Shown: in pieces, positions 1 to 7,300 of the stretch
Position numbering within the stretch: position 1 is the stretch's first letter
Layout of the letters: each line of letters begins with the position of its first letter
Translations under genes and position numbers: made by a program
Assembly (NCBI GenBank): GCA_964647625.1
Contig: CAZYHZ010000043.1
Coordinates: forward strand, 1 to 36,508
Length of the DNA: 36,508 bases
Origin: DASRJG01 sp964647625
GTDB lineage: Bacteria; Acidobacteriota; Polarisedimenticolia; Polarisedimenticolales; DASRJG01
Reading direction: 5' to 3'
The notes under the pieces: model-generated
What the model was told of the DNA's origin: nothing
Seen by the model: the letters and a program-made list of their open reading frames with translations, nothing else
Databases searched by the model: none

Positions 1-54
1 GGGAACCGCGGTCCGGCGCGGACCGACGCGCTCGGGCCCGGCCGGAGGTGACAG

Positions 55-783
55 GTGGGATGGGGGGGGGTGGACGGGGTCACGCTGCGCGCCGCGTTGA
101 AATCGTCGCTCCGGTCGCTTCTCGAATCCGATCGCGCCGCGCCCCTGCCCGCGGCCCACCGCCCCCGCGTCGTCTTCATCGTCGGCGTCAACGGCGGAGG
201 CAAGACGACGACGATCGGGAAGCTCGCCTCGCGCGAGCGGGCCGCCTCCCGCCGGGTCGTCGTCGTGGCGGCGGACACGTTCCGCGCCGCCGCGATCGAC
301 CAGCTCGAGCGCTGGGGCGAGCGCGCGGGCGTCGAGGTCGTGCGCCACCGCGAGGGCGCCGACCCCTCGGCCGTCGTGTTCGACGCGCTCGCCTCCGCCA
401 AGGCGCGAGGCGTCGAGACCGTGCTCGTCGACACGGCGGGACGGCTCCACACCAAGGCGCCGCTCATGGCGGAGCTCGAGAAGATGGCGCGCATCGCCGG
501 CCGCGAGGTGGTGGGCGCCCCGCACGAGGTGCTGCTCGTCATCGACGCCACGACGGGCCAGAACGGGCTCGCGCAGGCGCGGGAGTTCACGAAAGCGGCG
601 GCGATCACCGGGGTCGTTTTGACGAAGCTCGACGGCACCGCGAAGGGCGGCATCGCGCTGTCGATCCGACGCGAGCTGGGCGTCCCGATCCGGTTCGTCG
701 GCGTCGGCGAAGGGATCGACGACCTCCTCGAGTTCGACGCCGAAGCCTACGTCGACGGGCTGCTCGGCGAAGAGGCCGCGTGA
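55..783 (+). CDS. ftsY: Signal recognition particle receptor FtsY, NG GTPase with shortened N domain
   Basis: SRP receptor GTPase that docks ribosome-nascent chain-SRP complexes at the inner membrane by pairing with Ffh. The P-loop GVNGGGKT (residues 44-51), the DTFRAAAIDQL stretch, DTAGR (126-130) and TKLD (190-193), followed by the C-terminal GVGEGIDDLLEFD signature, identify FtsY rather than Ffh; there is no M domain. Only about 40 residues precede the P-loop, so most of the four-helix N domain and any acidic A domain are missing. An in-frame TGA at 49-51 blocks extension, and a run of nine G at 62-70 lies just after the GTG start. Either the upstream part is in another frame (an indel at the G run) or the gene is naturally short. 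GTG at 70 is an alternative start. The stop overlaps the ribD start by 4 bases. Confidence 0.9.
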   Translation: MGWGGVDGVTLRAALKSSLRSLLESDRAAPLPAAHRPRVVFIVGVNGGGKTTTIGKLASRERAASRRVVVVAADTFRAAAIDQLERWGERAGVEVVRHREGADPSAVVFDALASAKARGVETVLVDTAGRLHTKAPLMAELEKMARIAGREVVGAPHEVLLVIDATTGQNGLAQAREFTKAAAITGVVLTKLDGTAKGGIALSIRRELGVPIRFVGVGEGIDDLLEFDAEAYVDGLLGEEAA

Positions 784-1880
784 GCGATCGTCCGTGGCTC
801 CAGCAGGCGCTGGCGCTCGCGGCCCTGGGAGAAGGCTGCACGAGCCCCAACCCGCTCGTCGGCTGCGTCATCGTGAAGAACGGAGCGGCCGTCGGCCGCG
901 GTTATCACCGGAAGCCCGGCAGCCCGCACGCCGAGGTGGTCGCGCTCGAGGAAGCGGGAGCGGACGCCGCCGGCGCCACGATGTACGTCAACCTCGAGCC
1001 GTGCGCGCATCAGGGCCGGACCGGCCCGTGCACCGAGGCGATCCAGAGGGGAGGCATCGCGCGCGTCGTCGCCGCAACGCGCGATCCCAATCCGCTGGTC
1101 GACGGCCGCGGCTTCGCCGCGCTCACCCACGCGGGCATCCGGGTGGAGACCGGGCTGCTCGAGCGAGAGGCCCGCGCGCTCAATGCGCCGTTTCTCTCGA
1201 CGCACGAGCGCCATCGTCCGTGGATCACGCTGAAGGCGGCGCAGTCGCAGGACGGCCGAATCGCGGGCCCCCTGGGCAGCGCGACGTGGATCACCGGGCC
1301 TTCCGCGCGGCGCTACGCGCACCGCCTCAGGCTGCGCCACGATGCCGTGCTCGTGGGGGCCGAGACCGTCCGTCGAGACGACCCGAAGCTCACCGTGCGT
1401 CTTCCGGGCGTCGTGGCGACGCGGACTCGCGTCGTGCTGGCGCCGCGGCTCGGAGTCGCGCCGGGCGCGCAGGTGTTCGCGCCGGACGAGCCCGGCGCGC
1501 CCCGGGCGCGCGTCTACGCGGCGGCGGATGCATCGGGCGGCGACGTCCAGGCTTTCGATGGGATCGCCGAGGTCGTGCGCGTCCCGCATTCGGCTTCGGG
1601 TCTCGACCTTCCGGCCGTGCTCGCCGACCTCACCGCGTGCGGGATTCAATCGGTGCTCGTCGAAGGAGGCGGGAAGACCGCGGGGCGTTTTCTGGCCGCG
1701 GGGCTCGTCGATGAGATCGTTCTGTTCGTCGCGCCACGGCTCCTGGGATCGGTCGGGACGACGCCGGTGATCGACGCCGACGCAGGAGGGCAGCCCGGCG
1801 CGCGATGGCGGATTGAATGGACGTCGACGATCCCGCTCGGAGACGATCTCGTCTTCGTCGGGCGGCCCGGGGCGGAATAG
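780..1880 (+). CDS. ribD: Bifunctional riboflavin deaminase/reductase RibD
   Basis: Performs the second and third steps of riboflavin synthesis: deamination of the pyrimidine intermediate, then NADPH-dependent reduction of its ribosyl side chain, in the cytoplasm. The deaminase domain (about residues 1-145) carries the zinc motif HAE (50-52) with PCAHQGRTGPC supplying Cys75 and Cys84. The reductase domain begins near PWITLKAAQSQDGRI and includes VLVEGGGKTAGRF near the end. The 366-residue length is normal for the family. The GTG start at 780 sits in GTGA with the ftsY stop, so translation is probably coupled. It abuts ribE with no gap (TAG then ATG). No FMN riboswitch is visible upstream, because ftsY coding sequence occupies the space. 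Confidence 0.95.
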   Translation: MSDRPWLQQALALAALGEGCTSPNPLVGCVIVKNGAAVGRGYHRKPGSPHAEVVALEEAGADAAGATMYVNLEPCAHQGRTGPCTEAIQRGGIARVVAATRDPNPLVDGRGFAALTHAGIRVETGLLEREARALNAPFLSTHERHRPWITLKAAQSQDGRIAGPLGSATWITGPSARRYAHRLRLRHDAVLVGAETVRRDDPKLTVRLPGVVATRTRVVLAPRLGVAPGAQVFAPDEPGAPRARVYAAADASGGDVQAFDGIAEVVRVPHSASGLDLPAVLADLTACGIQSVLVEGGGKTAGRFLAAGLVDEIVLFVAPRLLGSVGTTPVIDADAGGQPGARWRIEWTSTIPLGDDLVFVGRPGAE

Positions 1881-2477
1881 ATGTTCACCGGACTGGTCGC
1901 AACGCTCGGGCGCGTCCGCGCGATCCGCCGCGCCGCCTCCGCCGCGCGTTTGACCATCGAGAGCGACCTGCCCGTCGGCTCGATGCGGGACGGCGAGAGC
2001 GTCGCGGTCGACGGTGTGTGCCTGACCGTCGCGCGGCGATCCGGACGCTCGTTCGAGTCGGACGTCGTCGCGGAAACCTTGAGCCGCACGACGCTGTCCC
2101 GGCTCGAAGTGGGCGACCGCGTCCACCTCGAGCGCGCGCTCGCCCTCGAAGACCGCCTCGGCGGGCACCTCATCCAGGGCCACGTGGACGCCGTGGCCCA
2201 GGTCCGCTCTCTGACCCGGCGCGGCGGGGACGTCCGGCTTCGCGTTGCGATACCCGGGGGCCTCAGGCGGTACGTGGCGGCCAAGGGGTCGATCGCGCTC
2301 CACGGGGTCTCCCTGACGGTCGCCGCACTGGACCGCGGGGGTCTTACGGTCGCCCTCATCCCGGAAACCCTCGCCCGGACCAAGCTCGGCTCGGTCAAGC
2401 CCGGGGACGGGCTCAACGTGGAGGTCGACCTGATCGCGCGGTATCTTGAGGGCCTGTTGGGCGCGAGGCGTCGATGA
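1881..2477 (+). CDS. ribE: Riboflavin synthase alpha subunit
   Basis: Catalyses dismutation of two 6,7-dimethyl-8-ribityllumazine molecules into riboflavin, the last step of the pathway. The N-terminal MFTGLV and the two-fold repeated lumazine-binding barrel are clear: SVAVDGVCLTV and GHLIQGHVD in the first half and SIALHGVSLTV in the second. At 198 residues the size is typical. The ATG follows the ribD stop directly, and its end overlaps the ribBA start by 4 bases (ATGA at 2474-2477), so the three rib genes form one translationally coupled unit. The substrate-forming enzyme RibH is not in the window and must be encoded elsewhere. Confidence 0.95.
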   Translation: MFTGLVATLGRVRAIRRAASAARLTIESDLPVGSMRDGESVAVDGVCLTVARRSGRSFESDVVAETLSRTTLSRLEVGDRVHLERALALEDRLGGHLIQGHVDAVAQVRSLTRRGGDVRLRVAIPGGLRRYVAAKGSIALHGVSLTVAALDRGGLTVALIPETLARTKLGSVKPGDGLNVEVDLIARYLEGLLGARRR

Positions 2478-3700
2478 CCGAAAAAACAACGCAGCCCCGG
2501 TTCGCCACCGTCGAGGAGGCCCTGGCCGACCTCAAAGCGGGCCGGATCGTGATCATCCTCGACGACGAGGACCGCGAGAACGAAGGCGACCTCGCCTGCG
2601 CGGCGGAGTTCGTCACCCCCGAGATCATCAACTTCATGGCGACCCACGGCCGGGGGCTGGTCTGCCTGCCCATGACGGGCGAGCGGCTGGACGCGCTTCA
2701 GATTCCCCAGATGGTCAAAGAGAACACGGCGCGCCGCGGGACCGCCTTCTGCGTCTCGATCGAGGCGCGGCGCGACGTCACGACCGGCATCTCCGCCGCC
2801 GATCGCGCGACGACCATCCGCGTCGCCGTCGATCCCGCGACGCACGCCTCGGATCTCGCGCGTCCGGGACACGTCTTTCCGCTGCGCGCCGCGGCGGGAG
2901 GAGTGCTCAAGCGCGCGGGGCACACCGAGGCGGTCGTCGACCTGTGCCGCCTCGCGGGACTGAACCCGGCCGGCGTCGTCTGCGAGATCATGAACGCCGA
3001 CGGCACGATGGCGCGGCTTCCGGAGCTCCTGCCGTTCGCCGCGGCGCACGGACTGAAGCTGATCTCGATCGCCGACCTCATCCGCTATCGCATGCGCACC
3101 GAGCGGCTCGTGACGCGCGTCGCCTCGCCGAGCCTTCCGACCGACCGCGGGGCGTGGACGATCCATGCCTTCCACACCGAGCTCGAAGATCGAACCCACG
3201 TCGCGCTGGTGATGGGAGAGCCGAAGCCCGGTCAGCCCGTTCTCGTGCGCGTCCATTCGGAATGCCTGACCGGCGACGTGTTCGGCTCGACGCGCTGCGA
3301 TTGCGGCGGCCAGCTCCACCGGGCGATGGAAAAGATCCAGGCCGAGGGCCTCGGCGTCATCCTCTACCTGCGGCAGGAAGGGCGGGGGATCGGTCTCGCG
3401 AACAAGCTGCGCGCGTACGAGCTGCAGGACCGCCACCACAAGGACACCGTCGAGGCCAACCTGGCGCTCGGCTTCCAGGCCGATCATCGCGACTACGGCG
3501 TGGGCGCGCAGATCCTCTACGATCTCGGCATCCGGCGGCTGAGGCTCCTGACGAACAATCCGGGCAAGTACGTCGCGCTGAAGGGCTACGGCCTCGAGAT
3601 CGTCGAGCGCGTCCCGCTCGAAGCCCCCGCGGTCGACGACAATAGAAAGTACCTGACGACCAAGAAGCAGAAGATGGGACATCTGCTCGAATCCGTATGA
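2474..3700 (+). CDS. ribBA: Bifunctional 3,4-dihydroxy-2-butanone 4-phosphate synthase / GTP cyclohydrolase II
   Basis: Provides both precursors of riboflavin: the four-carbon unit from ribulose 5-phosphate and the pyrimidine from GTP. The N-terminal DHBP synthase half shows DDEDRENEGDL and ARRGTAF, TGISAADRA and RPGHVFPLRA. The C-terminal cyclohydrolase II half shows the zinc site ECLTGDVFGSTRCDCG and RQEGRGIGLANKLRAYELQD. Length (408 residues) matches fused RibBA. Both halves keep their catalytic and metal motifs, so the enzyme should be bifunctional. It is the last gene of the rib unit; an imperfect 31-base inverted repeat follows within 2 bases of the stop codon. Confidence 0.96.
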   Translation: MTEKTTQPRFATVEEALADLKAGRIVIILDDEDRENEGDLACAAEFVTPEIINFMATHGRGLVCLPMTGERLDALQIPQMVKENTARRGTAFCVSIEARRDVTTGISAADRATTIRVAVDPATHASDLARPGHVFPLRAAAGGVLKRAGHTEAVVDLCRLAGLNPAGVVCEIMNADGTMARLPELLPFAAAHGLKLISIADLIRYRMRTERLVTRVASPSLPTDRGAWTIHAFHTELEDRTHVALVMGEPKPGQPVLVRVHSECLTGDVFGSTRCDCGGQLHRAMEKIQAEGLGVILYLRQEGRGIGLANKLRAYELQDRHHKDTVEANLALGFQADHRDYGVGAQILYDLGIRRLRLLTNNPGKYVALKGYGLEIVERVPLEAPAVDDNRKYLTTKKQKMGHLLESV

Positions 3701-3701
3701 A

Positions 3702-3780
3702 CTCTCGACTCTAGACTCTCGACTCTCGACGCTCGACCCGGTGGGTCATGAGTCGAGAGTCAAGAGTTGAGAGTCGAGAG
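3702..3780. repeat. Heptad-based imperfect inverted repeat between ribBA and ffh
   Basis: Two arms of 31 bases (3702-3732 and 3750-3780) pair at 27 of 31 positions across a 17-base spacer. Each arm is built from a degenerate 7-base unit (GACTCTC on the left, GAGAGTC on the right). The transcript could form a very stable long hairpin. No U-tract follows, so it is not a standard intrinsic terminator. It occupies nearly the whole 95-base gap and lies just before the ffh GTG at 3796, so it may limit read-through, stabilise the rib mRNA 3' end, or be a dispersed repetitive element. No second copy is seen in the window. Confidence 0.85.
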
Positions 3781-3795
3781 CGGAGAATCCCAACC

Positions 3796-5127
3796 GTGTT
3801 CGACACCCTCTCAGAGCGCCTCCGAGGCGTGTTCGATTCCCTCCGGGGCCAGACGCGGATCTCGGAGGAGGTCCTCGACAAGACCCTCCGCGAGATCCGC
3901 ATGGCGCTGCTCGAGGCCGACGTCAACGTGTCGGTGGTGCGCGCGCTGCTCGAGTCGGTCCGCGCGAAGGCCCTGGACGAGCAGGTCCTGAAGAGCCTGA
4001 CCCCCGGCCAGCAGGTCGTGAAGATCGTGCGCGACGAGCTGACCGCGCTCCTGGGCGGGAGCGAAGCCGGCCGCCTGGCGTTCGGCTCGACGAGCCCGAC
4101 GGTCGTCTTTCTCGTCGGCCTTCAAGGATCCGGAAAGACGACGACCGCATCGAAGCTCGGCTTGTGGCTCAAGAAGGCCGGCAAGTATCCGTACCTCGTT
4201 CCTGCCGACGTCTATCGTCCCGCGGCGATCGAGCAGCTCGTCCGCGTGGGCGCGTCCGCGGGCCTCAAGGTCCACGCGCACGACGGAAAGGCATCGCCGC
4301 TCGCGATCGCGCGGTCGGCCGTCGACGAGGCGCGGCGCGGCGGATTCGATCCCGTGCTCATCGACACCGCCGGGCGGCTGCACATCGACGACGCTCTGAT
4401 GGACGAACTGCGCGGCCTCAAGGCGGCGCTGTCGCCGGCGGAGATCCTGTTCGTCGCCGACGCGATGACGGGGCAGGACGCCGTCCGCTCCGCGGGGGAG
4501 TTCCACAAGGCGCTCGGCCTGACCGGCGTCGTGCTGACCAAGATGGACGGCGACGCCCGGGGCGGCGCGGCGCTGTCCATCCGCCACGTCACCTCGGTGC
4601 CGATCAAGTTCGTCGGGACGGGCGAGCGGCCGACGGAGTTCGAGGCGTTTCATCCGGACCGCATGGTCGGCCGGATCCTGGGGATGGGAGACATCCTCGG
4701 CCTGATCGAGAAGGCCGAGGAGGCGGTCGACGCCGCGCAGGCGGCGGAGCTCGAGAAGAAGCTCCGGAAGAACCAGTTCACCCTTCAGGATTTCCGCGAC
4801 CAGATCCGGATGATCCAGAAGATGGGGCCGCTCTCCGGCGTTCTCGGAATGCTCCCCGGGATGAGCGCGCTCAAGAACGTCGACGTCCACGACGGGGCGC
4901 TCGTCGGTGTCACGGCCCTGATCGATTCCATGACCCCGGACGAGCGAAACCGGCCCGAGATCCTGAGCGGGAGCCGCAAGAAGCGGATCGCGAAGGGGTC
5001 CGGAAGGTCGGTCCAGGAGCTCAACCAGCTCCTCAAGCAATTTGCGCAGATGCGCAAGATGATGAAGCAGATGCAGGCCGCCCGGGCCGGCGGCCGGGGA
5101 TTCCGGCTCCCGTTCTTGGGCCGGTAA
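3796..5127 (+). CDS. ffh: Signal recognition particle protein Ffh
   Basis: SRP54-type GTPase that binds SRP RNA and signal sequences emerging from ribosomes and delivers them to FtsY. It opens with the family N terminus MFDTLSERLRGVF and REIRMALLEADVN. The P-loop GLQGSGKT is at residues 108-115, followed by DTAGRLHID and TKMDGDARGG. The methionine-rich M domain (about 296-440) contains PLSGVLGMLPGM and the SRP-RNA-binding GSGRSVQELNQLLKQF. GTG at 3796 is chosen because it gives exactly the conserved N terminus. An upstream in-frame ATG at 3748 would translate the right arm of the inverted repeat into a non-conserved arginine/glutamate-rich tail. At 443 residues it has the usual length. Confidence 0.96.
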   Translation: MFDTLSERLRGVFDSLRGQTRISEEVLDKTLREIRMALLEADVNVSVVRALLESVRAKALDEQVLKSLTPGQQVVKIVRDELTALLGGSEAGRLAFGSTSPTVVFLVGLQGSGKTTTASKLGLWLKKAGKYPYLVPADVYRPAAIEQLVRVGASAGLKVHAHDGKASPLAIARSAVDEARRGGFDPVLIDTAGRLHIDDALMDELRGLKAALSPAEILFVADAMTGQDAVRSAGEFHKALGLTGVVLTKMDGDARGGAALSIRHVTSVPIKFVGTGERPTEFEAFHPDRMVGRILGMGDILGLIEKAEEAVDAAQAAELEKKLRKNQFTLQDFRDQIRMIQKMGPLSGVLGMLPGMSALKNVDVHDGALVGVTALIDSMTPDERNRPEILSGSRKKRIAKGSGRSVQELNQLLKQFAQMRKMMKQMQAARAGGRGFRLPFLGR

Positions 5128-5149
5128 GCTATATTGTCGGTTTTACCGG
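5121..5149 (+). promoter_or_regulatory. Small inverted repeat with embedded -10-like TATATT before rpsP
   Basis: CCGGTAA (5121-5127, including the ffh stop codon) and TTACCGG (5143-5149) form a perfect 7-base inverted repeat. Its loop holds TATATT at 5130-5135, a good -10 candidate about 40 bases before the rpsP start. It could be a promoter with a dyad operator or a small mRNA hairpin in the ribosomal-protein leader. No convincing -35 is seen. Confidence 0.4.
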
Positions 5150-5174
5150 CCAGAGAGTCGGAAGGAGAAGGCTC

Positions 5175-5420
5175 GTGCTGAAGATCCGCTTGAAGCGCAT
5201 GGGTTCCCGCCAGGACCCCTTCTACCGGGTCGTCGTGTCGGATAGCCGCCGGACGCCCCAGAGCGGCGTCGTGGAGAGTCTGGGCACGTACAACCCCGGG
5301 ACGGACCCCGTGACCGTCCAACTCGACGTCGCCAAGGCGGAGTCTTGGATTCAAAAGGGCGCGCATCCGTCGGAAACCGTTCGGAGCCTGCTCATGAAGG
5401 CCAAGGCGGCGACCGCCTGA
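5175..5420 (+). CDS. rpsP: Small ribosomal subunit protein bS16
   Basis: Structural protein of the 30S subunit. The sequence begins LKIRLKRMGSRQDPFYRVVVSDSR and continues with the family motifs VVESLGTYNP and the tail AESWIQKGAHPSETVRSLL. At 81 residues it is a full-length bS16. GTG at 5175 is preceded by a strong Shine-Dalgarno (GGAAGGAG at about 5160-5167). It is the first gene of the ribosome-maturation run and is followed by khpA after 17 bases, the order commonly seen downstream of ffh in several phyla. Confidence 0.96.
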   Translation: MLKIRLKRMGSRQDPFYRVVVSDSRRTPQSGVVESLGTYNPGTDPVTVQLDVAKAESWIQKGAHPSETVRSLLMKAKAATA

Positions 5421-5437
5421 GGCTTCGTGGTCCAGCC

Positions 5438-5668
5438 GTGAAGGAACTGGTCGAGTACATCGCAAAGTCTCTGGTCAATACGCCGGAGGCGGTGACGGTC
5501 AAAGAGGTCGCGGGGGAACGGTCGTCGATCGTCGAGCTCCGAGTGGCTTCGGACGATCTCGGGAAGGTCATCGGACGACAGGGCCGGACCGCGCGCTCGC
5601 TCCGCGCGATCGTCGCGGCGGCGGGAGCCAAGGCGCGGAAGCGGATCGTGCTGGAGATCGTTGAATAG
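5438..5668 (+). CDS. khpA: KH-domain RNA-binding protein KhpA
   Basis: Small single-KH-domain RNA-binding protein of the KhpA/YlqC family. In Gram-positive bacteria it works with KhpB in RNA regulation and cell elongation; its role in this lineage is not established. The GxxG loop that grips single-stranded RNA is GRQG at residues 46-49, in the context DDLGKVIGRQGRTARSLR. The 76-residue length matches the family exactly. The GTG start at 5438 gives the conserved opening KELVEYIAKSLV. Its location between rpsP and rimM is the classical position. Its end overlaps the rimM start by 8 bases. Confidence 0.93.
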   Translation: MKELVEYIAKSLVNTPEAVTVKEVAGERSSIVELRVASDDLGKVIGRQGRTARSLRAIVAAAGAKARKRIVLEIVE

Positions 5669-6221
5669 CAAGTCCGCGGCGCCGCTCGTCCTCGGACGGG
5701 TGAAAGGGATTCGCGGCCGCGGTGGTGAGGTGACGGTGATGGTGGTCTCGGGGGATGCGGCGCGCTGGAATTCGATCCCGCGTGTGCTCGTGCTCGGCCG
5801 CGAAGGCGGATCCGAGGCCGTCCCGCATTCCGTCGAGTCGGCGCGCTCGTATCGCGACCGTCTCGTGCTGAAGCTCCGGGGCATCGACGATGCGTCGGCC
5901 GCCTCGGCGCTTCGCGGATGTACGATCGCGGTGCTCCCGGAAGACCTCCCGAAGCTTCCGGACGACGTCTACTGGTCCGAGCGGCTCGTGGGCATGCGCG
6001 TCGACGACGCGCGCCTCGGCCTGGTCGGGCGCGTCGTCGACGTGATCGAAACCGGCGGGGTCGATCTGCTCGAGGTCCGCGATGCGGCCGGCCGGGAGAC
6101 CCTGATCCCGCTCGCCGGCGCCTACGTGGATTCGGTCGACGACGCGTCGGCGACCATTCACGTGACGATCCCGTCGGACCTGCGCGACCTCAATGACGGC
6201 CGCGACACGGAGACGCCGTGA
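5661..6221 (+). CDS. rimM: Ribosome maturation factor RimM
   Basis: Assists late 30S assembly, binding ribosomal protein uS19 near the 16S rRNA head. The N-terminal RimM barrel is recognisable by LGRVKGIRGRGGEVTV, and the PRC-barrel-like C-terminal domain begins at DDVYWSERLVGMRV and includes VDLLEVRDAAGRETLIPL. The 186-residue length is typical. The TTG start at 5661 lies inside the khpA end, so initiation is probably coupled; there is no good in-frame ATG near the conserved N terminus. The stop overlaps the trmD GTG by 4 bases. Confidence 0.9.
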   Translation: MNSKSAAPLVLGRVKGIRGRGGEVTVMVVSGDAARWNSIPRVLVLGREGGSEAVPHSVESARSYRDRLVLKLRGIDDASAASALRGCTIAVLPEDLPKLPDDVYWSERLVGMRVDDARLGLVGRVVDVIETGGVDLLEVRDAAGRETLIPLAGAYVDSVDDASATIHVTIPSDLRDLNDGRDTETP

Positions 6222-6946
6222 ACTTCGACGTCGTCAGCCTTTTCCCGGGCATGCTGTCCGGACCGCTCGAAGACGGCATGCTCGCGCGTGCGCGCCGGGC
6301 CGGCCTGGTCGGAGTCCGGGTGCACGACCTGAGGCGCTTCGGCACCGGTCCGCAGCGGCAAGTCGACGATGCGCCGTTCGGGGGCGGGCCGGGGATGCTC
6401 CTCAAGCCCGAGCCGTTCTTTGCGGCCGTCGCGTGGATCCGGTCACGCTTCCCGGCCGCGACGGAACGCGTCGTCTTGATGTCTCCGCAGGGGGCGCCGC
6501 TCGATCACGCGGCCGCCGCGCGCCTTTCGTCGTACGACCGGGTGATCCTGCTGTGCGGGCGATACGAGGGTGTGGACGAGCGCGTCCGCACGGACCTTGC
6601 CGACGAGGAGATCTCGACGGGCGACGTGGTGCTCACCGGCGGGGAGCTGCCGGCGCTTTGTACCATCGACGCGGTCAGCCGGCTCGTTCCGGGAGTCCTG
6701 GGGAACGCGGCGTCGGCCGCATCGGAAAGCTACGTCGCCGACCTGCTCGATTTTCCGAGCTACACGCGCCCGGCCGAATTTCGCGGAATGCCGGTGCCGC
6801 CCGTGCTGCTGTCGGGCGATCATGCGGCGATCGCGCGGTGGCGCGAGGAGAGCGCGCGTGCGGCGACCCGGCGGAAGAGGCCGGAGCTGATCGAAGGCTC
6901 GAATCGAAAATCGGCGTCCGCGGGACGCCGGAGAGGGTTGTCATGA
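6218..6946 (+). CDS. trmD: tRNA (guanine-N1-)-methyltransferase TrmD
   Basis: SAM-dependent SPOUT methyltransferase making m1G37 in tRNAs, which prevents +1 frameshifting. The start MNFDVVSLFPGML, the substrate region DDAPFGGGPGMLLKPEP and the trefoil-knot segments LLCGRYEGVDERVR and EEISTGDVVLTGGELPAL are all present and intact. At 242 residues it is normal. The GTG start forms GTGA with the rimM stop and the gene ends in ATGA with rplS, so rimM, trmD and rplS form a fully coupled set. Confidence 0.96.
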   Translation: MNFDVVSLFPGMLSGPLEDGMLARARRAGLVGVRVHDLRRFGTGPQRQVDDAPFGGGPGMLLKPEPFFAAVAWIRSRFPAATERVVLMSPQGAPLDHAAAARLSSYDRVILLCGRYEGVDERVRTDLADEEISTGDVVLTGGELPALCTIDAVSRLVPGVLGNAASAASESYVADLLDFPSYTRPAEFRGMPVPPVLLSGDHAAIARWREESARAATRRKRPELIEGSNRKSASAGRRRGLS

Positions 6947-7293
6947 GCGTGATCCGCATGGTCGAGGCCGCCGGCCTCAAGTCGGACGTTCCGGAGTTCC
7001 GTTCCGGAGATCACGTCCGTGTCCACGTCCGCGTCGTCGAGGGCGACAAATCCCGGATCCAGGTGTTCGAAGGCGACGTCATCAGTCGCCGGAGCGGGTC
7101 GGGCGCGCGCGCCACGTTCACCGTGCGCAAGACCTCCGGGGGCGTCGGCGTCGAGCGCATCTTCCCGATTCACTCTCCGATCGTCGAGAAGATCGAGGTG
7201 GCGCGCATGGGTAAGGTCCGCCGCGCCAAGCTGTACTACCTGCGCGATCGGGCGGGAAAGAAGGCGAGGATTCAGGAACGCCGCGAGCGGTAG
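6943..7293 (+). CDS. rplS: Large ribosomal subunit protein bL19
   Basis: 50S protein at the subunit interface. Family signatures FRSGDHVRVHVRVVEGDKSR, IQVFEGDVISRR, FTVRKTSGGVGVERIFP and VRRAKLYYLRDR are all present. The 116-residue length matches bL19. The ATG at 6943 overlaps the trmD stop by 4 bases and is preceded by GAGAGG at 6931-6936, so it has its own ribosome-binding site despite the overlap. A TPR gene follows after only 7 bases and may be co-transcribed. Confidence 0.96.
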   Translation: MSVIRMVEAAGLKSDVPEFRSGDHVRVHVRVVEGDKSRIQVFEGDVISRRSGSGARATFTVRKTSGGVGVERIFPIHSPIVEKIEVARMGKVRRAKLYYLRDRAGKKARIQERRER

Positions 7294-7300
7294 GAGGCCC

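Noticed and set aside
1646..3682. Long antisense open frame opposite ribBA and ribE
   Set aside because: No domain-like sequence; it mirrors well-supported rib genes on the plus strand.
3702..3780. CRISPR-like array
   Set aside because: The repeated unit is about 7 bases and inverted around a centre, with no spacers of uniform length and no cas genes.
3748..3795. Earlier ATG start for ffh
   Set aside because: It would add 16 residues encoded by the inverted repeat; the conserved Ffh N terminus begins exactly at GTG 3796.
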